From assembly GCF_020149765.1 (NCBI RefSeq), contig NZ_CP083809.1, forward strand, positions 1,550,001 to 1,614,000: a DNA stretch of 64,000 nt, given 5' to 3'. The notes beneath the pieces were generated by a model that saw only the letters and a list, made by a program, of their open reading frames with translations, made no database searches and was not told where the DNA came from. Shown here piece after piece: positions 45,650-56,394 of this stretch; positions within the stretch are counted from its first letter, which is position 1, and each line of letters opens with the position of its first letter. The translations under genes were made by a program, and so were the position numbers. This stretch comes from Pantoea agglomerans (GTDB taxonomy: Bacteria; Pseudomonadota; Gammaproteobacteria; Enterobacterales; Enterobacteriaceae).

Positions 45650-45918
45650 CAGCCGATCATATAGGGCAGGTTGGTGAAGAGGGTGCGGATATAGTCCAGC
45701 ACCAGATTCAGCATCCATGGCCCGGCAATCACGCCCGTCGCCGCGACGGCCAGCACCTTCGGTATAAAGGAAAGTGTCTGTTCGTTCACCTGAGTCGCCG
45801 CCTGCAGCAGGCTGATAATCAGGCCGCTGACCAGCGCCGCCAGCAGCATCGGTGCTGCGAGCATTAACGCCAGGCGCATCGCTTCCTGGCCCATTACCAT
45901 AACGGATTCTGGCGTCAT
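45649..45918 (-). CDS. fliQ: FliQ, flagellar export gate protein
   Basis: This 89-residue two-helix membrane protein starts at ATG 45918 ([20 protein letters not shown]). [19 protein letters not shown] is the FliQ signature. The frame is open upstream to 46005, but that part is not FliQ. It works with FliP/FliR in flagellar protein export. Confidence 0.95.
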   Translation of the reverse strand: MTPESVMVMGQEAMRLALMLAAPMLLAALVSGLIISLLQAATQVNEQTLSFIPKVLAVAATGVIAGPWMLNLVLDYIRTLFTNLPYMIG

Positions 45919-45943
45919 TAGTCTCTCCGGGAAATCGGAATAA

Positions 45944-46678
45944 TCAGGAATAGAAGCTTTGTGCCAGCGAACCGACCAGCAGCTGCCAGCCATCCACCAG
46001 TACAAACAGCATCAGTTTGAAGGGCAGCGAGATGGTTGCCGGCGGCACCATCATCATCCCCAGCGCCATCAGCACGCTGGCGACCACCAGGTCGATAATC
46101 AGAAACGGGATAAAAACGGTAAAACCAATCTGGAAGGCGGTTTTCAGCTCGCTGGTAACGTAAGCGGGCAGCAGAATGCGCATCGGCACCGCTTCCGGCC
46201 CCTGGATAGGCGGCGTGTTCGCCAGGCGGGCAAACAGCGCCAGGTCCGCTTCGCGCGTCTGGCGCAGCATAAAGTCGCGCAGCGGCTGCGCACCTTTCTC
46301 CAGCGCCACCTCCATGCTGATCTTATCCTGCCTAAAGGGCAGATAGGCGTCGTCGTAAATTTTGTCGAAGGTCGGCGCCATAATAAAGAAGGTCAGAAAG
46401 AGCGCCAGGCCGAGCATCACCTGATTCGGCGGCGCGGACGGCGTGCCGAGGGCGTTGCGCAGCAGGCCGAACACGATGATGATGCGGGTAAAGCTGGTCA
46501 TCATCAGCAGCACGGCGGGAATAAAGGTCAGCGAGGTGATAAAAACCAGCGTCTGTACCGGCAGCGACCAGCTTTGTCCTCCATTGGGCAACGCATGGCT
46601 TACCAGTCCCGGCAGCTGAGCATGAGCAGCCGGTGCCAGCAGCAGCAGCGGCAGAAAGGGAAGCAGTCGACGCATCAT
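45944..46678 (-). CDS. fliP: FliP, flagellar export gate protein
   Basis: This 244-residue protein has an N-terminal signal-like segment ([18 protein letters not shown]), [42 protein letters not shown] and [22 protein letters not shown]. These are FliP hallmarks. It overlaps fliO by 4 bases. It forms the core pentamer of the export gate. Confidence 0.96.
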   Translation of the reverse strand: MMRRLLPFLPLLLLAPAAHAQLPGLVSHALPNGGQSWSLPVQTLVFITSLTFIPAVLLMMTSFTRIIIVFGLLRNALGTPSAPPNQVMLGLALFLTFFIMAPTFDKIYDDAYLPFRQDKISMEVALEKGAQPLRDFMLRQTREADLALFARLANTPPIQGPEAVPMRILLPAYVTSELKTAFQIGFTVFIPFLIIDLVVASVLMALGMMMVPPATISLPFKLMLFVLVDGWQLLVGSLAQSFYS

Positions 46679-47064
46679 TGGGGTTTTCCGGGACGTTTAA
46701 CCAGGTTCTGTAACAGCTGACGAAAATCCTGCGGCGCGGCGGCGGGCGGACGGGCATCCGGCGCGACCGGCGGCAGCGTGTGCAGATGGGTAATCTGCGC
46801 CGCCGTGACGCCCAGCACCAGGCGCGCCTCGGCGGTATCCACAATCACCACGCGCTCGCGCTGGCCGACCTGCACGCTGGCGCTCACCTTCAGCGCCTGG
46901 CTGCTTACCGTCTTCGGCGCAAAACCGAGGCGGCGCGCCAGCCAGGCGCAGGCGAGGATCAGCAGTACAATCACGGCCAGCACGCTGCTGACCTGAGTCA
47001 CGACGGAACCGCCGGAGATTGCCGGCGCCGCAGGCTGCAGCGCGTGGGACTGGGTATTCATCAT
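46675..47064 (-). CDS. fliO: FliO, flagellar export assembly protein
   Basis: This protein of about 129 residues has one membrane segment ([22 protein letters not shown]), then RRLGFAPK and a beta-rich cytoplasmic part ([22 protein letters not shown]). This is the FliO layout. FliO helps assemble FliP. It begins two bases after the fliN stop. Confidence 0.9.
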   Translation of the reverse strand: MMNTQSHALQPAAPAISGGSVVTQVSSVLAVIVLLILACAWLARRLGFAPKTVSSQALKVSASVQVGQRERVVIVDTAEARLVLGVTAAQITHLHTLPPVAPDARPPAAAPQDFRQLLQNLVKRPGKPQ

Positions 47065-47066
47065 AT

Positions 47067-47471
47067 TTAGCGGCTCAGACGACGCATACGTTCAGACGGA
47101 GTGATAATGTCGGTGATGCGCACGCCATATTTATCGTTAACCACCACCACCTCGCCCTGGGCGATCAGGTAGCCGTTAATCAGGATATCCAGCGGCTCGC
47201 CCGCCAGGCCGTCCAGCGCCACAACGGAACCCTGCGTCAGGCGCAGCAGCTCTTTAATGGTCATTTTGGTGCGGCCCAGTTCAACGGTAAGCTTGACCGG
47301 GATATCCATAATCAGATCGATATCCTGCAGCGAACCGGCAGCGGCGCTGGTTTCGAACGTCCTGAAGACGTCATCGGCCTGCGGCGCGCTGGTTGCGGTC
47401 TGCTCATTCATCGCCTCAGCCCACAGATCGTCCGCAGAGATGTCGTCGGACGGTTTATTGCTGTCACTCAT
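47067..47471 (-). CDS. fliN: FliN, flagellar motor switch protein
   Basis: This 134-residue protein from ATG 47471 (MSDSNKPSDDIS) ends in a SpoA domain: IMDIPVKLTVELGRTKMTIKELLRLTQGSVV, LDGLAGEPLDILINGYLIAQGEVVVVNDKYGVRITDIITPSER. It builds the C-ring with FliM and FliG and overlaps the fliM end by 8 bases. A longer start at 47486 is possible but less likely. Confidence 0.95.
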   Translation of the reverse strand: MSDSNKPSDDISADDLWAEAMNEQTATSAPQADDVFRTFETSAAAGSLQDIDLIMDIPVKLTVELGRTKMTIKELLRLTQGSVVALDGLAGEPLDILINGYLIAQGEVVVVNDKYGVRITDIITPSERMRRLSR

Positions 47472-48471
47472 TGGGCTGTTCCTCATTCAGCGAATTCAAA
47501 ATCGGGTTAATCAAATGCTCGACGCGCAGGGCATACTGGCCGTGCATGGTGCCGTACTGACTGGTCAGCACCGGTACGCCGTCAACGTGCGCGATAATGC
47601 GCTCGGGTTTCTCGATCGGCAGCACATCGCCGGGCTTCAGCTGCAAAATGCGCGACAGCCGCAGCGAGGTTTCCGCAAAGTGAGCGATCAGCTCCAGCTC
47701 CGAGTGCTGCACCTGTTTCACCAGGTTCTCGCGCCAGTGGTTATCCTCGGTGCGGGAGTTCTCCAGCGGCGGGTTAACCAGCAGTTCGCGCAGCGGCTCG
47801 ATCATCGAGAACGGAATACAGATGTTGAACTCGCCCACCAGGTTGCCAATCTCGACCTGGAACGGCGTGTTGACCACGATATCGTTCGGCGAGGTAGTGA
47901 TATTGGTGAACTTCACCTGCATTTCGGAGCGGACATATTCCACCTCGAGCGGGTAGATCGCCTTCCACGCGTCGCTGTAGCCTTCCAGCGCCAGCTTCAG
48001 CATGCGGCGGATCACGCGCTGCTCGGTGTGGGTGAACTCCCGGCCTTCCACCTTGGTGGGGAAGCGGCCGTCGCCGCCGAACAGGTTATCCACGGCGATA
48101 AACACCAGGCTCGGCGAAAACACCACCAGCGCCGTTCCGCGCAGCGGTTTCAGGTGGATAAGATTCAGGTTGGTCGGCACCGGCAGGTTGCGGGCAAACT
48201 CATGATACGGCTGAATCTTGATCGCACCGACGCTGATATCCGGGCTGCGGCGCAGCAGGTTAAACAGCGCCATACGGAAATGTCGGGCGAAACGCTCGTT
48301 AATAATCTCCAGCGCCTGAAGGCGCTCGCGCACGACGCGACGCTGGGTATTAGGGTCGTAAGGACGAATGTCGCCTTCCGGCCCGCTTTGACTCTTTTCA
48401 TCTACCGCGCTGTCGCTGTCGCCGTTAAGTAAGGCGTCAATTTCAGCCTGGGAGAGAATGCTATCGCCCAT
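47464..48471 (-). CDS. fliM: FliM, flagellar motor switch protein
   Basis: This 335-residue protein starts MGDSILSQAEIDALLNGD, the FliM segment that binds phospho-CheY. Then come ARHFRMALFNLLRRSPDI, GTALVVFSPSLVFIAVDNLFGG and the FliN-like C-terminus. It carries the chemotaxis signal to the motor. Confidence 0.97.
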   Translation of the reverse strand: MGDSILSQAEIDALLNGDSDSAVDEKSQSGPEGDIRPYDPNTQRRVVRERLQALEIINERFARHFRMALFNLLRRSPDISVGAIKIQPYHEFARNLPVPTNLNLIHLKPLRGTALVVFSPSLVFIAVDNLFGGDGRFPTKVEGREFTHTEQRVIRRMLKLALEGYSDAWKAIYPLEVEYVRSEMQVKFTNITTSPNDIVVNTPFQVEIGNLVGEFNICIPFSMIEPLRELLVNPPLENSRTEDNHWRENLVKQVQHSELELIAHFAETSLRLSRILQLKPGDVLPIEKPERIIAHVDGVPVLTSQYGTMHGQYALRVEHLINPILNSLNEEQPNE

Positions 48472-48475
48472 TGGT

Positions 48476-48961
48476 TTACCTCAGAATGAAGGCGGTAAAC
48501 AGTACGTCATTTACCGCCTGCGCAGGCTGTCCTTTCACCAGCGGAGGTGACAGCACCTGCTTAATCTGTTCAATCAGCGCTTGCTTGCCCTGCTCCGACG
48601 CCAGCGCGGCGGCGCTCTGACGAGAGAGCAGCAGCAGCAGACGGCTACGCACTTCCGGCAGATAATCATTCATCCGACGACGCGTATCTTCGTCCGGCAG
48701 ACGCAGGGTAAAGCCTACGTACAGCACACGGTCCGGATCGTTGTCGGGATTGACCAGGTTGACGGTAAAGGTGTCAAGCGCAAAAAAGACGGGAGCGGGC
48801 GGCGGTTCTACTTTCGCAGCTTCCGGGGTACCGCTCTCGTGTTTATTCATCATTCGCCAGACTGCATAACCTGCCACGCTACAAGCGGCCAGCGTTACAA
48901 TCAGCAACACCGGAATTAAGAGTGAACGTTTGCGGCCTTTTGCTTTCGCGTTATCAGACAT
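48476..48961 (-). CDS. fliL: FliL, flagellar basal body-associated protein
   Basis: This 161-residue protein has a basic start, one membrane helix ([23 protein letters not shown]) and a periplasmic domain with [24 protein letters not shown]. FliL sits near the stator and supports torque, especially in swarming. It starts a separate group fliLMNOPQR; a 129-base gap from fliK could carry its promoter. Confidence 0.94.
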   Translation of the reverse strand: MSDNAKAKGRKRSLLIPVLLIVTLAACSVAGYAVWRMMNKHESGTPEAAKVEPPPAPVFFALDTFTVNLVNPDNDPDRVLYVGFTLRLPDEDTRRRMNDYLPEVRSRLLLLLSRQSAAALASEQGKQALIEQIKQVLSPPLVKGQPAQAVNDVLFTAFILR

Positions 48962-49090
48962 TTTTGCAGTAACTTCCTGTGAATTATGGGCAAACCTCTC
49001 GGTTTGCCTGGACAGATTATCCCGCGTCTTAAGTCAAACAATGGGAAGAAAAGACGCGGGTTTTACGCTTACCTTCAGCGTTTGTCGCTG

Positions 49091-50368
49091 TCAGGCAAAA
49101 GTATCGACAGCGCCGGTACCGAGGATGCGCGCCTGAAGGGCGGCAGGAACGGCGATCGGCGTTATCTCGCTATCGTCATCCTGGGAGAGAGAGAAGGTGC
49201 CGTGCTGTCCGTCGCGGCGCGTCTCCTGCTGCTGTTGCTGCTGGAAGCCCTGGCTCTGCGCGAAGCTGTCACTGCTTACCTGACTCTGTCCCAGGTTAAT
49301 GCCGCTTTCCGCCAGCGCGGTACGCAGCTGGGGAAGGGCGGCTTCCAGCGCGGCCCTGACGTGGCTGTGGCTGGAGGCCATATTGATCTGCGCCTGGTCG
49401 TTATCCAGCTTCAGGCTAATCTGGATGGCGCCCAGATCCGCCGGATGCAGCCGCAGCTCGGCGTTTTGCTGGCCGTTGCGGCTGAACATCACAATCTGCT
49501 GGCTCAGGGCCTGCTGCCATTCGTCGCTGCCCAGCTGCGCGTTGAGCATCGGCGTCGACGGGGTGCTGGTCGTGGCCGACGCGGTCTGCGTCATCAGCGG
49601 TGCCGCGCTGCTGCTGACCGGCGCGCTGGTCAGCGTGGTGCTGTCTGTCTGCGTCAGCGGCGCGCTTTTCTCATCCTGGCGGCTGAGGCTGCTCAGCGCC
49701 TGCTGAAAGCTGGCGTCCAGCGTCAGCGGCGCGGTGGCAGTAGCGCTCGCCGTGGTGCCTGCTGAGGCGCCGGACGGGGTGTTCTGCAGCGTCGGGCCCG
49801 CTTTCGCCTCGCCGTGCGTCGGCGCGCTGGTGGCTGATGACGCACTTTGCGTCAGCGAACCGTTCAGCGCCTGGCTCAGCGCAGAGAGCGCGCTGCCGGC
49901 GATCGCGCCGCGGCGCGACTCGGCGGCCGGGGCGTCGGCGGAAGCGGCAGAAACGTCGCTCTGCGCAACCGGCGAGGCTGGCAGCATGGCGAACAGCGCC
50001 TGTATGCTCTGCGCTTCGCTGCTGGTTAAGGTTTCTGCGCTCGCCTTATCCTTATCATCGGCGGATTTGGTGGCGGCTTTAATATTTTCCGGCGTCAGCA
50101 GCGCATTCAGGCTGTCGGGTTTGTCAAAGGCGGTCAGCAGGGCGTCAAGCTGACCCTTCTGCACGGGCGCGTCCTGGCTTTCTTCAGCACTTTCAGCGGA
50201 TTGCGCCACGTTTCCCTGCTGTTGCGCCAGCGTCAGCAGGCGGTTGCCCAGCTCGGTCAGAAAGTCCTGCGGCAGCGATTTGACGCTGTGCAAAACCTCT
50301 GCGGAATCTGAACTGTTCAGGTCGCCTTTCGCGCTGGCGGCGGTGACAATTTTTGGCAGCGTAATCAT
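49091..50368 (-). CDS. fliK: FliK, flagellar hook-length control protein
   Basis: This 425-residue protein is rich in Ala, Ser, Thr and Gln in its N-terminal and middle parts (the ruler region). It has a C-terminal domain with [34 protein letters not shown] and [17 protein letters not shown]. That domain switches export specificity once the hook is long enough. It overlaps fliJ by 4 bases. The low-complexity middle is normal for FliK. Confidence 0.93.
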   Translation of the reverse strand: MITLPKIVTAASAKGDLNSSDSAEVLHSVKSLPQDFLTELGNRLLTLAQQQGNVAQSAESAEESQDAPVQKGQLDALLTAFDKPDSLNALLTPENIKAATKSADDKDKASAETLTSSEAQSIQALFAMLPASPVAQSDVSAASADAPAAESRRGAIAGSALSALSQALNGSLTQSASSATSAPTHGEAKAGPTLQNTPSGASAGTTASATATAPLTLDASFQQALSSLSRQDEKSAPLTQTDSTTLTSAPVSSSAAPLMTQTASATTSTPSTPMLNAQLGSDEWQQALSQQIVMFSRNGQQNAELRLHPADLGAIQISLKLDNDQAQINMASSHSHVRAALEAALPQLRTALAESGINLGQSQVSSDSFAQSQGFQQQQQQETRRDGQHGTFSLSQDDDSEITPIAVPAALQARILGTGAVDTFA

Positions 50369-50808
50369 TCGCCTTTCCTCAATGCGGCCCGTTGGGCATA
50401 TTCATCCATCCGTTTCTGATCGAGACGGTTTTCTACTCGTAATGCGTTGTCCGCCGCGCGGCCGATCAGCGTCTGATAGGCGTTGAGACGCTGCTGCTTT
50501 TCGCGCCAGCTGGAGAGCGCCTGCTCCAGCCGCTGGTTCCAGTGGTTGAGCTGCGAGCGGTGCTGCTCGATCGCTTTTTCCAGCGTCTGAATAAACTGGT
50601 GGTAGTTGGTCCAGCGCGTCGTGGCGATACCGCCCGACATATCGCTGTTCAGCTTGTTGCGGTACTCATCCTGATAGTCGAGCAGCATGGTGAGCTGCTC
50701 GTCCGCCTGGCGCACGCCGCGGCGCATATCGCCGAGGTGCATTACCGCCTTTTCCAGATCCTGCTCCGCTAAATCGCGCAGCGTGTCGATGGCACTGGCG
50801 CTTTTCAT
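50365..50808 (-). CDS. fliJ: FliJ, flagellar export chaperone
   Basis: This 147-residue all-helical protein, [25 protein letters not shown], has coiled-coil character throughout and a basic end. FliJ links FliI to FlhA and escorts other chaperones. It overlaps fliK by 4 bases. It begins 27 bases after fliI. Confidence 0.93.
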   Translation of the reverse strand: MKSASAIDTLRDLAEQDLEKAVMHLGDMRRGVRQADEQLTMLLDYQDEYRNKLNSDMSGGIATTRWTNYHQFIQTLEKAIEQHRSQLNHWNQRLEQALSSWREKQQRLNAYQTLIGRAADNALRVENRLDQKRMDEYAQRAALRKGE

Positions 50809-50834
50809 CGCTGACTCCTCGCGTTAGGTCGCCG

Positions 50835-52187
50835 TTAGCCGAACAGCGCATGCAGATGCAGGCAGGCGTCGTCGTAGTGGCTACGTTCAAAAATGCCCTG
50901 TTGCAGAAAGGCTTCCATCTGCGGATAGAGACGGATCGCCTTGTCCAGCATCGGATCGCTGCCCGCCGCGTAGGCACCCACGCTGACCAGGTCGCGGTTG
51001 CGCTGGAAGCTGGAGAGCAGCTGTTTAAACTGCCGCACCCGCGCGTAGTGATCCTCGTCGATCAGCGCGGTCATGGCGCGGCTGATAGAGGCTTCGATAT
51101 CGATCGCCGGGTAGTGGCCCGCCTCGGCCAGCCGACGCGACAGCACGATATGGCCGTCGAGGATGGCGCGCGCCGAGTCGGCGATAGGATCCTGCTGATC
51201 GTCGCCTTCGGTCAGTACGGTATAGAAGGCGGTAATCGAGCCGCCGCCGTGCGTGCCGTTACCGGCGCGCTCCACCAGCGCTGGCAGCTTGGCGAACACC
51301 GATGGCGGATAGCCTTTGGTCGCGGGCGGCTCGCCGATGGCCAGCGCGATCTCGCGCTGCGCCATGGCGTAGCGCGTCAGGGAGTCCATAATCAGCAGCA
51401 CGTGCTGGCCGCGATCGCGGAAATCTTCGGCGATGCGCGTGGCGTAGGCGGCACCCTGCATACGCAGCAGCGGCGAGACGTCCGCGGGGGCGGCGATCAC
51501 CACCGAACGCGCGCGGCCTTCGGCGCCGAGAATGTTTTCAATAAAGTCTTTTACTTCGCGGCCGCGTTCGCCGATCAGCCCGACCACGATCACATCCGCC
51601 TGGGTGTAGCGCGCCATCATGCCGAGCAGCACGCTCTTGCCGACGCCGGAACCCGCGAACAGGCCCATACGCTGGCCGCGTCCCACGGTGAGCAGGGCGT
51701 TAATGGCGCGCACGCCGGTATCGAGCACGTCGGTAATCGGCGTACGCTGGAGCGGGTTGAAGGGCGGGGTGATCAGCGGCGCGCGGTAGCCGGTATCAGG
51801 CGACGGCAGTCCGTCGAGCGGCTTGCCGCTGCCGTCGAGCACGCGGCCCAGCAGCTCCGGGCCAAGCAGCAGCTGTTTGCCGCTGTGGCCGCTGTCGCGC
51901 GCATAGACGCGCGCGCCGGGCAGAATGCCGTCGACCTCTTCCAGCGGCATCAGAAAAAGTTTCTGGCCGTTAAAGCCCACCACTTCGCTTTCAACTTCGG
52001 TGAGATTCTTGCCGTCGTTGCGTTCGATAACGCAGGTGGCGCCGAGCGGCAGCTGCAGGCCGGTCGCCTCCAGCACCAGACCGGTGGCGCGGGTCAGACG
52101 GCCGTAGCGGCGCACCGGCTGCACCTGGGCAATGCGGGTTTCAAAGGCGTCGAGCGCCCCCAGCCAGCGGGAAAGTCGCGAGGTCAT
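50835..52187 (-). CDS. fliI: FliI, flagellar export ATPase
   Basis: This 450-residue ATPase starts at ATG 52187 ([15 protein letters not shown]), its A shared with the fliH stop. Walker A is [15 protein letters not shown] and Walker B is [36 protein letters not shown] is the FliI/YscN signature. It unfolds or feeds export substrates with FliH and FliJ. Confidence 0.97.
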   Translation of the reverse strand: MTSRLSRWLGALDAFETRIAQVQPVRRYGRLTRATGLVLEATGLQLPLGATCVIERNDGKNLTEVESEVVGFNGQKLFLMPLEEVDGILPGARVYARDSGHSGKQLLLGPELLGRVLDGSGKPLDGLPSPDTGYRAPLITPPFNPLQRTPITDVLDTGVRAINALLTVGRGQRMGLFAGSGVGKSVLLGMMARYTQADVIVVGLIGERGREVKDFIENILGAEGRARSVVIAAPADVSPLLRMQGAAYATRIAEDFRDRGQHVLLIMDSLTRYAMAQREIALAIGEPPATKGYPPSVFAKLPALVERAGNGTHGGGSITAFYTVLTEGDDQQDPIADSARAILDGHIVLSRRLAEAGHYPAIDIEASISRAMTALIDEDHYARVRQFKQLLSSFQRNRDLVSVGAYAAGSDPMLDKAIRLYPQMEAFLQQGIFERSHYDDACLHLHALFG

Positions 52188-52879
52188 TAAAACTCTCCTG
52201 GCGCGGCGAGACGGCACAGCTCTTGCCAGCGCGTCGCCACGCTGGCGTCGAGATCGCCATCTTCGGCGCTTAACTTGCAGCCGCCGGGGTGCAGCGTGCT
52301 GTCGGCCAGCAGACGCCAGCCGTGCAGATCGAGGGTCGGCCCGAGCGTCTGCTCGATACGCTGCAGATCGTCAGGATGAACGCGCAGCTGCGGTTTGCCG
52401 CTGAACATCGGCTCCTGCTGCAGCAGCTGCTGAATTTGACGCAGCAGGGCGCTGCCGTCGACCGTGGTCGCCTGGCCGATGACCTGACGCGCGGCTTCCA
52501 GCGCCAGCTGCATCAGGCGCGAGGCGATCACGCTGTCGAGCGCCTCCAGCGAGTGCTGAAACTCGGTCACCAGCTGCTGCATACGCGCCTGAAGCGGCGC
52601 CTGCTGCTGCTGCGCGTCGGCCAGACCCTGCTGGAAACCGGCGTCGTAGCCCGCTTTCTGACCTTCGGCGAAGCCCTGCTGATGGCCTTCGTTATAGCCC
52701 TGCGCCTGCGACTCTTTGCGCGCCTGCTGCTGCATGCGCTCATAGAGCTGCTGCTGTTCGTCGACTTCCGATTCGAACATCTCCGGCTCTGGCTGAAGCT
52801 CTGGCTCCGGCTCATCGCGGCGGCCTAAATCCTCAGGCTGCCAGAGCTGCCACGGACGGGCGGAAAAGGCATCAGACAT
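52187..52879 (-). CDS. fliH: FliH, regulator of the flagellar ATPase
   Basis: This 230-residue protein from ATG 52879 ([19 protein letters not shown]) matches the FliH start. A Glu/Gln-rich helix with GxxxG-type spacing ([21 protein letters not shown]) is the FliH hallmark. It binds and holds FliI in check. It overlaps fliG by 8 bases. Confidence 0.94.
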   Translation of the reverse strand: MSDAFSARPWQLWQPEDLGRRDEPEPELQPEPEMFESEVDEQQQLYERMQQQARKESQAQGYNEGHQQGFAEGQKAGYDAGFQQGLADAQQQQAPLQARMQQLVTEFQHSLEALDSVIASRLMQLALEAARQVIGQATTVDGSALLRQIQQLLQQEPMFSGKPQLRVHPDDLQRIEQTLGPTLDLHGWRLLADSTLHPGGCKLSAEDGDLDASVATRWQELCRLAAPGEF

Positions 52880-53864
52880 AGGTTTCCTCGCCGCCGCCAA
52901 TCACCATCTCGCCCGATTCCGCCAGACGACGGACGATAAGCAGGATAGCTTTCTGTTCGTTCTCCACCGCAGACATACGCACCGGGCCACGGTTGGCGAG
53001 ATCGTCGCGCAGGATATCGGCGGCACGCGCCGACATGTTCTTGAGGAACTTCTCGCGCAGCGGCTGCTCGGCCCCTTTCAGTGCCACCAGCAACTGCTCG
53101 GACTCCACTTCCTGCAGCAGGCGCTGGATGCTGCGATCGTCCACTTCCACCAGGTTCTCGAACAGGAACATCTCGTCGATAATCTTCTGCGCCAGTTCGC
53201 CGTCGAAGTCGCGAACCGCTTCGATAACCGCCTCTTCCTGCTGCGTTTTCATCAGGTTGATGATCTCGGCTGCGGTTCTCACGCCGCCCATCTTCGCGCG
53301 CTTGAGGTTGGTGCCGTCCAGCAGGCCGTTGAGCACTTCGGTCAGCTCCGCCAGCGCCGCCGGCTGCACGCCGCCGAAGGTGGCGATACGCAGCATCACA
53401 TCGTGACGCAGGCGTTCGTCGAACAGCGCCAGGATATCCGCCGCCTGACCGCGCTTGAGGTGTACCAGGATGGTGGCGATGATCTGCGGATGCTCGTCGC
53501 GAATAAGGTCGGCGGCGGCCTGCGGCTCCATAAAGTTGAGCGTTTCCATGCCGCTGGTGGTCTCGCGTGATTCGAGAATATCCTCCAGCAGGCTGGCAGC
53601 GCGCTCTTCGCCCAGCGCCTTGGTCAGCACCGAACGCAGATAGTCGTTGGAGTTGAGGCTGAGCGCCGCGAACTGCTCGGCGTCGGTCTCGAACTCACGC
53701 AGGATTTCAGTGAGCTGCTTGTGCGACACCTGGCGCATATTCGCCATCGCGGCGCTGAGATGCTGCACCTCACGCTGGTTAAGGTGCTTGAACACCTCTG
53801 CGGCGCGCTCTTCGCCGATGGTCATCATCAGGATGGCGCTTTTTTCAGTACCGGTCAGACTCAT
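52872..53864 (-). CDS. fliG: FliG, flagellar motor switch protein
   Basis: This 330-residue protein, [28 protein letters not shown], has the EHPQ-type motif ([23 protein letters not shown]) and torque-helix charges in [21 protein letters not shown]. It attaches to FliF and meets the stator. It overlaps both fliH and fliF. Confidence 0.97.
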   Translation of the reverse strand: MSLTGTEKSAILMMTIGEERAAEVFKHLNQREVQHLSAAMANMRQVSHKQLTEILREFETDAEQFAALSLNSNDYLRSVLTKALGEERAASLLEDILESRETTSGMETLNFMEPQAAADLIRDEHPQIIATILVHLKRGQAADILALFDERLRHDVMLRIATFGGVQPAALAELTEVLNGLLDGTNLKRAKMGGVRTAAEIINLMKTQQEEAVIEAVRDFDGELAQKIIDEMFLFENLVEVDDRSIQRLLQEVESEQLLVALKGAEQPLREKFLKNMSARAADILRDDLANRGPVRMSAVENEQKAILLIVRRLAESGEMVIGGGEETYV

Positions 53865-55573
53865 AGTTCTTTACTCATCCATTCGCGGATAACCAGCGCA
53901 ACGATGCGCGGATCGTTCTCGGACATGTCGCGGATGCGCTGGCTCATCACCTCGGCGCTCATGCGGTTGTTAGACTTGCGCTCTGCATCCTGCTCATCTT
54001 TGCTGAGCTGTACGCTGTAGGCTTCTTCCTCTTGTGCGGCGGCGGCGCGTTGTTCAGCGGCTTCCACAGCGGCTTTTTCCGCTTCGCGCTTACGCATCAG
54101 CTGCGGACGCACCATTTTGCGATAGAGGATAAAGGCGACCAGCGCAATCAACAGCCATTTGCCGACGTTCATCATCTGATCGAAGAAGGCCTGCTGCTGC
54201 CAGAACGGCAGGTCGCCGCTGGTTGGGTCGGCTGCGGTGAACTCGGAGTTGACCACGTTAACGCTGTCGCCGCGCGGCTGGGAGTAGCCCATCGCTTCGC
54301 GCGTCAGCGCTTCGACCTGCTTCAGCTGCTGCTCGTTAAGGGCGATCGCCTTGCCTTTGTCGTCGGCGCGATAGTTAACCACCACCGCGACCGAGAGGCG
54401 CTGCACGTCACCAACGTTCATTTTGGTGTGGCGAATGGTGCGGTCCAGCTCGTAGTTCACAGTATCGTCGCGGCGCGAGTTGGTCGGCACGCTGCTGTTC
54501 GCCGTGCTGGTGGTGCTGCTGTTGGCGTTGTTCTGCTGGCCGTTCTGCGCGTTTTGTCCATTCTGACCGTTAGGCGCGTTAACCGGCGCGGTGTTGGCTG
54601 GCGCAGGCTGGTTGGAGAGGGCGCCCGGCACGCCGCCCGGATAAGGGCTACCGCTCTGATCGCTGGTGCTGGTCTGACGCGAGCGGATAGCGGTGCTGTT
54701 CGGGTTGCCGTTCGGCTGATACTTCTCGTCGGTCTGCTCGCTCTTGTCGAAGTTGATCTGCGCCGTCACCTGCGCGTGTACGTTGCCCTGGCCGAGAATC
54801 GGGTTCAGGATCGCTTCGATGCGCTGCTGGTAGCGCGCTTCCACTTCGGCGGTATATTTCAGCTGCGCGTCGTTGAGGTCGCGACCTTCGCTGTCGGAAC
54901 GCGTCAGCAGGCGTCCGCTCTGATCGACCACGGTAACGTTGCCCGGCGGAAGGCCCGCCACGCTGCTGGAGACCATATGCACGATGGCCTGGATCTGGCC
55001 CTCATCGAGCGCGCGGCCAGGCTGCAGATTCAGGGTGACCGAGGCGGAAGGCGATTTCTGCTCGCGCACGAACAGCGTCGGCTTCGGCATCGCCAGATGC
55101 ACGCGCGCCGTTTTCACCGGCCCTAAGGTTTCGATAGTGCGCGCCAGCTCGCCTTCCAGCGCGCGCTGGTAGTTCACCTGCTCGCTGAACTGGCTGATGC
55201 CGAACTTCTCCTGATCGAGCAGCTCAAAGCCCACCGATCCGCCTTTCGGCAGCCCCTGCTGCGCCAGACGCAGGCGCAGCTCGTGCACCTTTTCCGCCGG
55301 CACCATCAGCGCGCCGCCGTTGTCGGCGAAGCGATAAGGGATGTTCATCTGGGTGAGCTGGGTAACAATCGCGCCGCCATCTTCATCAGAGAGATTGTTG
55401 TACAGCACACGGTAATCGGGCGCTTTCGCCCACAGCACCAGCGCCATAACGATGGCGATAGCGGCTGCGGCGGCAACGATAAGGGGGATACGCGGGTTAG
55501 CGCGCAGGCGAGCGACAAGGTCACTGAAACCTTTTTTTGCTGAATCCTGTGTAGCGGCTGCGCTCGCATTCAT
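53861..55573 (-). CDS. fliF: FliF, flagellar MS-ring protein
   Basis: This 570-residue protein has TM1 ([19 protein letters not shown]), a lipoprotein-like ring domain ([17 protein letters not shown]) and [24 protein letters not shown] Asn/Gln-rich loop follows, then TM2 near 440 and a C-terminal FliG-binding tail. The tail ends [15 protein letters not shown]. It is the first part of the basal body. fliE is divergent from it. Confidence 0.97.
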   Translation of the reverse strand: MNASAAATQDSAKKGFSDLVARLRANPRIPLIVAAAAAIAIVMALVLWAKAPDYRVLYNNLSDEDGGAIVTQLTQMNIPYRFADNGGALMVPAEKVHELRLRLAQQGLPKGGSVGFELLDQEKFGISQFSEQVNYQRALEGELARTIETLGPVKTARVHLAMPKPTLFVREQKSPSASVTLNLQPGRALDEGQIQAIVHMVSSSVAGLPPGNVTVVDQSGRLLTRSDSEGRDLNDAQLKYTAEVEARYQQRIEAILNPILGQGNVHAQVTAQINFDKSEQTDEKYQPNGNPNSTAIRSRQTSTSDQSGSPYPGGVPGALSNQPAPANTAPVNAPNGQNGQNAQNGQQNNANSSTTSTANSSVPTNSRRDDTVNYELDRTIRHTKMNVGDVQRLSVAVVVNYRADDKGKAIALNEQQLKQVEALTREAMGYSQPRGDSVNVVNSEFTAADPTSGDLPFWQQQAFFDQMMNVGKWLLIALVAFILYRKMVRPQLMRKREAEKAAVEAAEQRAAAAQEEEAYSVQLSKDEQDAERKSNNRMSAEVMSQRIRDMSENDPRIVALVIREWMSKEL

Positions 55574-55805
55574 GACCTATTCCTGCCTGACATAATTGAC
55601 CGGGTTTGTTGTAGTGACAAAACAGACTCCCTGACACTGCGTAAATGAAACTCCACTTCAATGCATGGCATTATTTTCCTTATCGCAAAATTCGATGGGC
55701 GAATAAGCCGGGTTTTTTGCAGTTATTTAGCGCCTTTGTCTCATTGACAACGTGTTAACTTTTTGAGCGTAGAAAATTCCATCTCTCTCTCAATGAGGTA
55801 AAAGC

Positions 55806-56117
55806 ATGTCCATTCAGGCAATTGACGGCGTTTTACAGCAGCTTCAGCTGACGTCGCTGCAGGCCAGTAACAGAAGCAGCGAGGCGACGCAGCCGGTCGA
55901 CTTCGCCGCCACCATGAAAGCGGCGCTGGATAAGATCAGCGAAACGCAGAACACCGCGCGCGCCCAGGCGCAGGATTTTGAAATGGGCAAGCCAGGCATC
56001 GCGCTGAACGATGTGATGGTGGATATGCAGAAGTCCTCTATCTCAATGCAGATGGGGATTCAGGTGAGGAATAAGCTGGTGGCGGCTTATACCGATATTA
56101 TGAATATGCAGGTTTAG
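55806..56117 (+). CDS. fliE: FliE, flagellar rod/MS-ring junction protein
   Basis: This 103-residue protein has LQASNRSSEATQPVDFAATMKAALDKISETQNTA and ends GIQVRNKLVAAYTDIMNMQV, the FliE C-terminus. The ATG follows ATGAGGTAAAAGC. It lies across a 232-base promoter region from fliF, as in E. coli. The next bases downstream enter AT-rich foreign DNA. Confidence 0.96.
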   Translation: MSIQAIDGVLQQLQLTSLQASNRSSEATQPVDFAATMKAALDKISETQNTARAQAQDFEMGKPGIALNDVMVDMQKSSISMQMGIQVRNKLVAAYTDIMNMQV

Positions 56118-56148
56118 GCGGGTAACTGGCTGATACTATTAAAAATAA

Positions 56149-56394
56149 CTATACGGCCACTTTTGCGAAGCACGTATGTAGCACAAGAGCGTTCATTTTC
56201 GTGTAGATAAGGGAAAGCTGATCCGTATTGTTCTCTGACATCCAGGCACCATAAACCCGATACACCATCTGCGCATCTGAGTGACCCATTTGCGCGGCGA
56301 CCTGGTTCGGGTTTGCGCCTGCCGACAACGCCCAGCATGCGAACGTGTGCCTGGACTGATATGCTTTTCGGTGACGAAGGCCTGCAGGTACACG
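56149..56394 (-). pseudogene. C-terminal relic of a tyrosine integrase
   Basis: On the minus strand about 82 codons are open from 56394 to the stop at 56149, with no start. The frame reads GLRHRKAYQSRHTFACWALSAG, where R-x-x-R-H carries the box II Arg and His. NQVAAQMGHSDAQMVYRVYGAW follows, with the later His and the catalytic Tyr region. This is the last third of a phage/island integrase. A TAA stops the frame upstream (56395-56397), so the N-terminal two-thirds is lost or shifted. It lies 31 bases from fliE. Confidence 0.8.

Noticed and set aside
50850..52190. 446-codon plus frame opposite fliI
   Set aside because: It is antisense to a textbook FliI with no domain of its own.
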